Positions 56,821 to 64,000 of a stretch of 64,000 nt of DNA are shown in pieces (position 1 is the stretch's first letter; every line of letters starts with the position of its first letter). This DNA is from Apoda limacodes (Eukaryota > Arthropoda > Insecta > Lepidoptera > Limacodidae). The notes under the pieces were generated by a model. The model had not been told where the DNA came from. It searched no databases and worked only from the letters and a program-made list of their open reading frames with translations. Location of the stretch: assembly GCA_946406115.1 (NCBI GenBank), contig OX291561.1, forward strand, positions 9,292,273 through 9,356,272. The letters are read 5' to 3'. Position numbers and translations under genes: made by a program.

Positions 56821-57716
56821 TTTATTTATTTAACTCTTATAGTCCATTATAATTTTAGTGTAAAATTAACAAATTGAAACTTATGTACTAAGGTGGACTT
56901 ATCGCATAATGCGATTTGATTTCTTCCAGCCAACCTTAGGGTATTTCCGTAAAAAGGTTAATTAGAATTTAAGTAGGTAGAGTCCAGACGAAAAAAAAAG
57001 AAAACCATAAATAAAATAATTCCAAGTATATGCACATACATAAATACATACATTATATGTATATATATAATTCATAATAAATAAACATTAAATGAGTATG
57101 TGTCATCAAATTTGCAATGATCAAAGAAAGAAGGATTTTAAGTTAGTTTTGAAAATATGATTTGACACTGCCAACCGAATGTCGGAAGGCAGAGCTGCTT
57201 TCACACAAACAATTTGCCATAAAAGGTAGTGGAGTGGGGTGGAATAGTTAAAGTTCGTTCTATCTTTGACCTTGATATCATACTTTGTGAAGTATTAGAC
57301 TGGTATTTAAAGAGCTCCTGCAAGTAGCAGGGTGCAGAGGGATTATTAAGGACAGTATACAAAAGAGTGGGAATGTGAGTATTCCTGCAAAGTCGAATTG
57401 GGAGCCACTTGAGTTTAGTACGAAACTCTGAAATCTGATCGTATTTCCGTACTCCGAAAATGAATCGGATACATAAATTTTGGAGACGTTCAAGTTTGTC
57501 GAGTAGCTCCTCTGTAAGATAAGATAGCTTACGTCCAAGGTAGGTAATCAAGGATAGGAAGCAGTAAAGACTGCGTCAGCATAACCTTAGTCTGGAATGG
57601 TAAAAAGTTTTGAAGACGTTTGAGTGAGTGTTATGAAGCAAACAGCCTCCGGCTAAGTGCATTTAACTGAGGGCGCCATGATAACGTGCTGTCAATGAGT
57701 ATAAGCAAGTAATCTG
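56821..57716 (-). pseudogene. CR1-type LINE copy nested in the large LINE
   Basis: Minus-strand frames include DYLLILIDSTLSWRPQLNAL, KLERLQNLCIRFIFGVRKYD, LKWLPIRLCRNTHIPTLLYT and NNPSAPCYLQELFKY, clearly related to 33148-33600. The 3' UTR contains CGCATTATGCGATAAGTCCACC and the end is a (TAAA)n run at 56821-56835. It interrupts ORF1 of the surrounding LINE. Frameshifts are present. Confidence 0.87.
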
Positions 57717-58066
57717 AACATTGTTTTTCGGCGTTTTTTACAAGTCGATTTTCGTTTATGTTCCAACGCTATAAGTATTTGGTTCATTTGTTCAATTTTT
57801 GTATTTTGTTCTGATATATGCTTTTTTAAAAAAACTATTTTTTAATTTCGCATGTTTTGAATTTCGGTATCAGCGCTCTCCAGCTCATTTTTAAGATTAA
57901 TAATTTATTTTTCTAATTTATCTATATCTGATGACGGCCTTGTTGATAGGTCAGGTAAACTTTTTGTGATACCTGAGTGGGTTGAAAATGATAGTGATGA
58001 GTTATAAATAGATTCGGGGGATACCGCTTTTTGTTTGCGCAATGTGACATTGTTGTAGCAAGCCAT
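57717..58066 (-). pseudogene. ORF1 of the large LINE, N-terminal part
   Basis: ATG at 58066 opens MACYNNVTLRKQKAVSPESI, then a Ser/Thr-rich stretch and a coiled-coil-like segment (DIDKLEK, stop, IINLKNELESADTEIQNM..KIEQMNQIL). One in-frame stop and a later one interrupt it. Coiled-coil near the N-terminus fits a LINE ORF1 nucleic-acid chaperone. Confidence 0.68.
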
Positions 58067-58335
58067 CTTTGTACAAGTATTTTATTTTATAAACGTTTAA
58101 CTTCAGTGTGTTTCTAAAAAACGCAAAAAACAGTAGTTGTGTTTGTCTTAGCACTGGCTATTTTCCATGTATAATATGTATGTTTTAAAATATATATATA
58201 TGTGTACCTATTTCTATCCGTTTACCGTTTACACTGATAATGTAAACCGCGAACAAAACGATGAACGAAATAAGGTAGAATGGAATGGGGTAGCAAATTC
58301 CTGTCACCATTTAGACTTCATTTAATGTGCGTGAT

Positions 58336-58930
58336 CTTTGCAATTCGTGTGTGTACGATTATTTTTACGACTTGACTTTTCCTACTAGACTCCGTTTACG
58401 TTTTGAATAGTGATCTGGCTGTGTATTGCTTGCCAGCTTTCATACGTCCCCACTGCTGGGGCACGGACTACCCTCATAAGCGAGGGTGATATGGGCCATA
58501 GTCCACACGTGGGCCCAGTGCGGATTGTGGACATTCGTCATTTTTTTTTTTTTTTCTTGGCGTATGCAGGTTTCCTCACGATGTTTTCCTTCACCGTAAA
58601 GTCAGTGGTGTGAATAAATAAATCAGTGTACTTGAGAAATTAAGAAGAGATTCATTGGTACACGCCAACCCCGGGGTTCGAACCTCCGCCACTTGGAGCG
58701 TAAATTGAAATTTAAACCCCTCGGCCACCACCGACATCACCGGCTGTGTTTTATGGACTGTGTACGATTGTTTTTATGAATTCGCTTTCCTTTCTAGACC
58801 CCCTTAATGTTTCGGAATTAGACCTGGCTGTATTTAATGGATTGTACTATATACATTTATTATTTACGACTTGGCTTTCCCTACTGGACTCCGTGCACGT
58901 TGCTGGCTGTGTTTATTGAACTCTAATTCA
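58336..58930 (+). repeat. Tandem array of about 95-bp units, split by a SINE
   Basis: Three diverged units each contain GT(G)TAC.AT..TTTTTA(C/T)GA, TT(G/C)(A/G)CTTT(T/C)C, CTAGAC/CTGGAC and TGGCTGT(G/A)T. The first (about 58350-58427 plus 58753-58760) is interrupted by the SINE at 58428-58741; the second starts near 58760 and the third near 58845. Confidence 0.7.
58428..58741 (-). mobile_element. tRNA-derived SINE (314 bp)
   Basis: On the minus strand the head has box A (TGGTGGCCGAGGGG) and box B (GGTTCGAACCC), then a body ending with sequence complementary to CCCACTGCTGGGGCACGG, GGGCCATAGTCCACACGTGG and CAGGTTTCCTCACGATGTTT, hallmarks of a very common lepidopteran SINE. Flanking direct repeats GGCTGTGT(A/T)TT at 58417-58427 and 58742-58752 give an 11-bp target duplication. 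Confidence 0.93.
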
Positions 58931-59550
58931 TTTGGACAGCAGACCCGACTATTTGTGTAGAAATCTACGTTACAAAGAATAAAAAGTATTAATGGCAAAT
59001 CTATTTTTCTTCTCAAGCTTTGCCTATTAAATATCACAAAAAGATTGTGAAACATTCACACTACCGTCAGTTAAAATATATAAAAACAGCGTACTACATG
59101 TTTTTTGTAGTACTATACTGACAAAACAGCTTTCGTAAATAATGCCTGAAAAATACCATTGTTACTAATGCGACATAAATTTATTCTACTCCGTACATCT
59201 CAATAAGGTTAAGGGTTACAGACCTAATTTTTTGCTTTTATAGACTTCCCACGTAGTCCTTATATCAAAGACCTAGAGTTTATTTTTGGCGAAAATAAAT
59301 CAGGTGCCCGGAAGTCAGAAAGGGGTGTTATATAGGACAGTCGTGGCAAAGTAATTAGCTCCCCCATCCCATTCCGCCCTATTACGTTTCGCTTTCTTAT
59401 AAGTGTGGCTTTGTCTCTTTCTCTCTTATGTACGTGAAAATACTATGGTATTACTATTTTTATTCTTACTTTCCATTCTGATTGTCCTTCCGACGTTGTT
59501 ACGGCTAAAACACTAAACTGATTTTGATGAAACTTAGAATAAAGATAGAT
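58931..59550. other. Intron, with a split repeat at the right edge
   Basis: 59500-59550 (TTTTGATGAAACTTAGAATA) resembles the conserved middle of lepidopteran Helitron-type repeats and resumes at 61811, having been split by the LINE. Confidence 0.5.
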
Positions 59551-61810
59551 GGCACTATAAGTCGGCAGACTGGGATGGATTGCGTGAATTTTACGCATCG
59601 TACCCGTGGAGGCAGATCTGCTTTAACTCAGAAGATCCTGACGTCTGCGCAGCCGCAGTCACTGAGACAATCCTTGCTGGTATGGAATGCTATATTCCTA
59701 ACCCGCGAGTAGCTGCCGGCGTCAAAAAACGACCGTGGTTTAATAGGTCTTGCAGAAAAGCTAAAATTCTTAAGCAAAATGCATATGAGGCTTGGACCAC
59801 GGCTCGTTTTAATAAGGATCCGAATATTTCTGAGTTAAAACGCAAATTAAATGCTGCCTCGAGGTTCAGTAAGAAAGCAACTGCCAGAGCAAAATTCCAA
59901 TTCATCGGCAAAATAGGTGGGCGACTTGCGAGCTATCCTTCTGGGAGTCGTGCTTTCTGGTCGCTTGCCAAAGCTGCCGAAGGGAACTTCTGCCAGTCGT
60001 CGTTACCATCACTGCGAAAGACCGATGGTGACTTGGCCCATAGTGCTAAAGAGAAAGCCGATCTACTGGGCAGTCTCTTTGCCTCGAACTCGAATATGAA
60101 CGATGAAGGCGCTGTACCACCTACTATACCGTGGTGCGGTAAGTCCATGCCGGAAATCTCCATAACGCAGCGGGAGGTCAGGCGGGCGTTGCTTTCTCTA
60201 GACGTTCATAAGTCGAGTGGGCCAGACGGTATACCAGCAGTGGTGCTTAAGCAGTGTGCTCCTGAGTTATGTCCTGTACTCACGCGCCTCTTCGCGCTTT
60301 CCTACCACACTAGGCAATTTCCGTCTACATGGAAGACTGCGAATGTGCACCCGGTGCCCAAAAAGGGCGATAGATCAGATCCATCGAATTACAGGCCTAT
60401 CGCTATTACCTCTCTCCTCTCTAAGGTGATGGAGCGTGTGATCAACACACAGCTTCTAAGATACCTAGAAGTACACGATCTGGTCAGTGACCGTCAATAT
60501 GGCTTTCGCCACGGTCGCTCGACTGGTGACCTTCTAGTGTATCTCACACACCGATGGGCACTAGCCATTGAGAGTCAGGGGGAGGCATTGGCATGTAGCC
60601 TGGACATAGCGAAGGCGTTCGATCGGGTCTGGCACCGCGGTCTTCTATCGAAGTTGCCATCTTACGGAGTGCCCGAGGGTTTGTGCAAATGGGTGGCTAG
60701 CTTTTTGTCCGGCAGACGCATACGAACTGTAGTTGACGGTAGTTGCTCTGATAGCATGGACATTAATGCTGGTGTCCCGCAAGGCTCTGTGCTGTCTCCT
60801 ACGCTGTTTCTACTGCATATCAATGACATGTTGTACATCAACAACATACATTGCTATGCAGATGACAGTACTGGAGACGCTTTTTACACGGGTCGTGCAA
60901 ACATCCCTCGTTCCGTTGTGGAGGAAAACCGCGGAGAACTTATGTCTCAAATCGAGACCACACTGTCCCAGGTCTCTGACTGGGGACGGGTAAACTTGGT
61001 CCGATTCAACCCTACAAAGACACAAGTGTGCGCGTTCACCGCTAAGAAAACTCCATTCACTGTGGTCCCACAATTCCAGAACACTCCCCTCTCCATCTCC
61101 AAGAGCATTGGGATCCTTGGTGTCGACATCTCCAGCGATGTTCAGTTCCGAGATCATTTACAAGATAAGGTAAAGCTGGCGTCCAAAAAACTTGGTGTAC
61201 TCAACAGAGCGAAGCAGTACTTCACGTCGGGGCAAAGGTTGTTACTTTACAAGTCGCAAGTTCGGCCCCATATGGAGTACTGCTGCCATCTCTGGGCAGG
61301 TGCACCCGGATACCAGCTTGACCCTTTTGACTCGGTTCAACGACGGGCTGTGAGAATTGTCGACGATCCCAAACTCACTTGCGGTATCGAGCCCTTAAGT
61401 CTGAGGAGAGACTTTGCCTCACTGTGTGTGTTCTACCGCTTGTACAATGGGTTGTGTTCTGAGGAATTGTTCGAAATGATGCCCACGGCTACTTTCTACC
61501 ATCGCACCGCTCGCCATCGGCAGGGAATTCATTCTCACACTTTAGAACCTAAATGGTCGCGTACAGTGCGGTTTCAGAGAAACTTCCTCCCGCGAACGCT
61601 TAAGTTGTGGAATGAGCTCCCTGCCAAGGTTTTCTGCAAGGACTACAGTATGGAGTTCTTCAAGAAAGAAGTTATTAGATTTCTGAAGGGTCGGCAACGC
61701 GCAAGTGATACCCCTGGTGTTGCAAGCGTCCATAGGCTACGGTGACCGCTTACCATCAGGCGGGCCGTAAGCTTGTTTGCCACCTTAGTGGTAAAAAAAA
61801 AAAAAAAAAA
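59551..61810 (+). mobile_element. Young 5'-truncated jockey-group LINE
   Basis: The element starts within ORF2 just after the missing endonuclease and ends in an A run (about 61793-61810). AGAT flanks both ends (59547-59550 and 61811-61814), a short target duplication, and the host repeat continues on the far side (AGATAGAT|TACCATCCGCGG). An intact reading frame and a long A tail indicate recent insertion. It lies in the NDUFAF7 intron, antisense. Confidence 0.93.
59580..61745 (+). CDS. LINE reverse transcriptase (ORF2 fragment, endonuclease missing)
   Basis: The frame is open from the truncation point (about 59553) to TGA at 61743-61745, about 730 residues, without an ATG at the start. Domain order is a linker (DWDGLREFYASYPW), RT fingers (VHPVPKKGDRSDPSNYRPIA), palm (ACSLDIAKAFDRVWHRGLLS, GVPQGSVLSPTLF, HCYADDSTGDAFY with catalytic YADD), thumb (LGVDISSDVQFRDHLQDKVK) and a C-terminal region (RPHMEYCCHLWAGAP, RNFLPRTLKLWNELPAKVF, FLKGRQRASDT). 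It copies RNA at nicked DNA in an intact element. Here the endonuclease and promoter are absent, so it cannot move by itself. Upper-strand relatives are at 3935 and minus-strand relatives at 12030-14590 and 17903. Jockey superfamily; clade (Daphne or Proto2 type) not settled. Confidence 0.95.
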   Translation: MREFYASYPWRQICFNSEDPDVCAAAVTETILAGMECYIPNPRVAAGVKKRPWFNRSCRKAKILKQNAYEAWTTARFNKDPNISELKRKLNAASRFSKKATARAKFQFIGKIGGRLASYPSGSRAFWSLAKAAEGNFCQSSLPSLRKTDGDLAHSAKEKADLLGSLFASNSNMNDEGAVPPTIPWCGKSMPEISITQREVRRALLSLDVHKSSGPDGIPAVVLKQCAPELCPVLTRLFALSYHTRQFPSTWKTANVHPVPKKGDRSDPSNYRPIAITSLLSKVMERVINTQLLRYLEVHDLVSDRQYGFRHGRSTGDLLVYLTHRWALAIESQGEALACSLDIAKAFDRVWHRGLLSKLPSYGVPEGLCKWVASFLSGRRIRTVVDGSCSDSMDINAGVPQGSVLSPTLFLLHINDMLYINNIHCYADDSTGDAFYTGRANIPRSVVEENRGELMSQIETTLSQVSDWGRVNLVRFNPTKTQVCAFTAKKTPFTVVPQFQNTPLSISKSIGILGVDISSDVQFRDHLQDKVKLASKKLGVLNRAKQYFTSGQRLLLYKSQVRPHMEYCCHLWAGAPGYQLDPFDSVQRRAVRIVDDPKLTCGIEPLSLRRDFASLCVFYRLYNGLCSEELFEMMPTATFYHRTARHRQGIHSHTLEPKWSRTVRFQRNFLPRTLKLWNELPAKVFCKDYSMEFFKKEVIRFLKGRQRASDTPGVASVHRLR

Positions 61811-61814
61811 AGAT

Positions 61815-62976
61815 TACCATCCGCGGATAGGCAAAGGGTATATTAGTAAAGTACACGCGAACAAATTACAAGGATAAGCTAGTTTTACAAAATAAAAATA
61901 ATACCTGCAAAAAAATAATAGCAACTATTCAGCCCGTTATACTGTGATGTGGTTACGGGTAAGAGACATATTTTTTTCTTATATAGTCCTCTAATTATTA
62001 ACTAGATTTCATTTCTGGCGAAAGAAAACAAGAGGGCATCTTATGCGCTTGACAACTTACTGGCGTTAAGCTAAGAATGTCGATGTAAATCTTAATAATA
62101 GAGTTAATTTTTTAGTAAAGCAAATATCTTTTAAATTCGATGATACTAACAGAAAACTAAAAATTAATTTACTACAATGCTTGCTTAAATAATTAATGAC
62201 TACTGTTTACTTTATAGCATACCTGATGGTTCAATCATCTAACTGAACGACTGAACTGGTGGGAATAGACGATAATAACGCATTACATTCATATATATAG
62301 GTACATAGACCGTAAACCAACTATGATTTCTTGTATTAAGGGAATTCAACAACTACGAGGACCATGATCCTACAAACACCCAGAGTCAGAGTAAACACCC
62401 ATGGTTCACATACTATTTTTGCTTCGCTTGCGCGGGATCCAAATCCAAAACCTCACGCTTTGCCTTCAGGTCATCGCCATTGACAGTGGGCCATCACTGG
62501 CGTCTATCAATTTAATGCAAATTTGATTGGGTAATTGCAACTGACCTAAAAGTCACAATAGCCCCTCAAAAAAATTCAAGGGGCTTATGTATCTGCATGT
62601 ATATATATTAAATAGTAAACGCAGCATTCTCAAACCAATTATAAAAAAGGACTGACAGTGAATTAAAGCTGCTCTCTGCTCAAGACACTAATTAAAACGA
62701 GGTATTTCATATTTTTTACAACGAAATTGCGTAACGGGTTGTTTTGTAAACACCAACATAAATTGGCGGAAAAAATAATATCACTGTAGATAAATAAGTT
62801 CACGAGATAGCAACTCCATCTGTTATTTACTATAAGAAGTATGGATTCTTTTATAGTTTTAAGGATGTCACTATTTAAAATGAACTAATAGCAAGAAATT
62901 GTTACAATAACTTCCCCGCACCTTACTCTATTTTTCATTTTTTAACTGGCATATCCACAGGCTACTATTGACTTAC
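61815..62976. other. NDUFAF7 intron, right part
   Basis: AT-rich; no gene or recognised element. Confidence 0.5.
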
Positions 62977-63237
62977 CCTAAATGTATCTCCTTTTTCACC
63001 TTCATGTCCATAGTCTGCTATTAAAGCTAAGCCACCATCCTGATCCACTCGTTTGGCTAACTGTCTTGCTATTCCAAGACCTCTAGCACTAATCTCTAGC
63101 TCGGTTCTGTCTCCTGTATCAAGTGGAGGCCTTATCAGTGTTTTAACTGATGGTGTTTCCTTTGCTGATATCCTGTAGTTTAGTTTCCCAGTTTCATCTA
63201 GGTCTATTAAAATTTCTCGCCAACCATCTTGCGTTTT
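62977..63237 (-). CDS. NDUFAF7: NDUFAF7 internal exon (ADYG motif)
   Basis: 87 codons, phase 0 at both ends, acceptor ATTATTGCAG and donor GTAAGT. Content KTQDGWREILIDLDETGKLN, then ISARGLGIARQLAKRV and GGLALIADYGHEGEKGDTFR. The ADYG motif and the GDTFR segment belong to the MidA-fold core of NDUFAF7. The exon continues directly from the ..HEFFDVLPIHKFE exon. Confidence 0.95.
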
Positions 63238-63333
63238 CTGCAATAATTATGCTAATATTCAATTATTAGGTACCTTTACACACAGTTATTTTCTTATAAA
63301 TAGATATTTCGTATTTCTTAGAATACTACTTAC

Positions 63334-63453
63334 TTCAAATTTGTGAATGGGCAAGACATCAAAAAATTCATGGGCAATATACCAGGAAAAGTTCTGTGGA
63401 ACTTTTTTTAAGTCATTGTACCAGTATATTTTGATTCCACCTACTGTTTCTCC
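63334..63453 (-). CDS. NDUFAF7: NDUFAF7 internal exon (HEFFDVLPIH motif)
   Basis: 40 codons, phase 0 both ends, between TCTTATTTCAG and GTAAGT. It reads GGIKIYWYNDLKKVPQNF then SWYIAHEFFDVLPIHKFE. The (N/H)EFFDALPVH-type block is the most conserved part of the MidA methyltransferase family. Upstream exons with the mitochondrial targeting peptide and the SAM-binding glycine motif should lie beyond 64000. The four exons together cover 250 residues, a little over half of the roughly 440-residue protein. Confidence 0.95.
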
Positions 63454-63779
63454 CTGAAATAAGAATAAAATTAACTAGAATTCTACTTGATACAATCCTG
63501 GAAAACATCTTTTACTTCCATCATCTGCTTTCATACAAGTTCATAATTTTGACTCTTGAACTCACTTTTATGGCTATCTTAACTGATCCTTCAATGTTCT
63601 ACTTTGTTTCATTGCGCTATTATGTACTAACATACTAAAGAAGACACTGTATTTGCTGTTACTTTTCTAACCATCTGCAGTGATTTCACGGCACTTCACT
63701 TAGTCACTGACTGCATGGGCTGGTCGCTCACTATTTATTGTTTCTTATTTGTATAATAAAAAAAGACATTATATGACTT

Positions 63780-64000
63780 AATAATAATAATAAGCCTTTT
63801 TATTCAAGCGAAGATACAATAAACAAGTACAAATTAATCTATATAAAATCTAGGTTATCTTCGGTTGTTTGCCAGTTGGCAAAGGCCTCCTCCAACCTTT
63901 TCCACTCTACTCTATTTCTGGCTACTCTGCTCCAGGTTATTTCCGCCATGTTTCTGAAGTCATCTTCCCATCTTTTAAATTGTTTTCCTCTCCTCCTTTT
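63780..64000 (-). mobile_element. RTE-type LINE 3' end
   Basis: Minus-strand frame runs from the window edge: KRWEDDFRNMAEITWSRVAR, NRVEWKRLEEAFANWQTTED, NLDFI, stop near 63843. This is the C-terminal RTE pattern (RW-DD....W-R-A..R..W..L-EA....). It ends in (TTA)n, seen as ATAATAATAATAA at 63780-63793, a simple-repeat tail usual for RTE. The frame is uninterrupted in the visible 53 codons. Confidence 0.82.

Larger units (their letters stand above)
51575..58066 (-). mobile_element. Large decayed two-ORF LINE (CR1/jockey group) with nested insertions
   Basis: Parts in order on the minus strand: ORF1 start at 58066, a nested CR1 (57716-56821), the rest of ORF1 (to about 56000), an endonuclease (55620-55033), a nested 1230-bp element (55028-53799), and RT (53790-51745), then a 3' UTR to about 51.6 kb. 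It lies in the NDUFAF7 intron, same strand as the gene. Many stops and frameshifts. The 3' limit is approximate (near an ATAAATAAATAAATA run). Confidence 0.82.

Overview
This window looks like nuclear DNA of a moth or butterfly (Lepidoptera). It is AT-rich, its genes have long introns, and it is packed with insect transposable elements whose 3' ends I recognise as lepidopteran: CR1/Zenon-type, jockey-group and RTE-type LINEs, tRNA-headed SINEs, Helitrons ending in CTAGT, and many small hairpin MITEs. No bacterial operon, CRISPR array or standalone tRNA was seen. Species assignment is inference from repeat content; no search was run.

Only a small fraction is host gene, and all of the convincing host exons are on the minus strand. 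(1) 4675-23945 holds the first three coding exons of a UBR1/UBR2-type N-recognin E3 ubiquitin ligase. They splice in consistent phase and carry the start codon and the complete UBR box; the rest lies beyond the left edge. (2) 32689-36856 holds two well-bounded exons, an acidic N-terminal start exon and a C-terminal exon with stop, of one or two genes I cannot name. A possible 5' UTR/promoter lies near 42.1-42.3 kb. (3) 46497-63453 holds the last four coding exons (250 residues) of NDUFAF7, a mitochondrial MidA-family arginine methyltransferase needed for complex I assembly. Its upstream exons lie beyond the right edge.

The introns are mostly mobile DNA. UBR1 intron 1 (15 kb) contains a decayed Zenon-like LINE (9.3-11.1 kb), an RTE C-terminus with an in-frame 42-bp triplication, a decayed jockey-group LINE (12.0-14.6 kb), a foldback MITE, an RNase H-bearing LINE (15.6-17.4 kb) and an RTE fragment. 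The 13.9-kb NDUFAF7 intron contains a large decayed two-ORF LINE (51.6-58.1 kb), itself split by a 1230-bp element and by a CR1 copy. It also holds a SINE inserted in a small tandem array, and a young 5'-truncated LINE with an uninterrupted 2.2-kb RT frame (59.55-61.81 kb). Several elements can be bounded to the base by target-site duplications, including a hAT-like element (8-bp TSD), a SINE and the young LINE.

The structures most worth a second look are: a 2.7-kb element with about 480-bp inverted arms around a broken cysteine-rich protein gene; a SINE headed by 5S rRNA sharing its body with a tRNA-headed SINE; a minisatellite with an exact 44-bp period and alternating unit types; the unnamed host exons at 32.7 and 36.8 kb; and the 1230-bp insert with short inverted ends. 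I found no clear evidence for a wholly new biological system.
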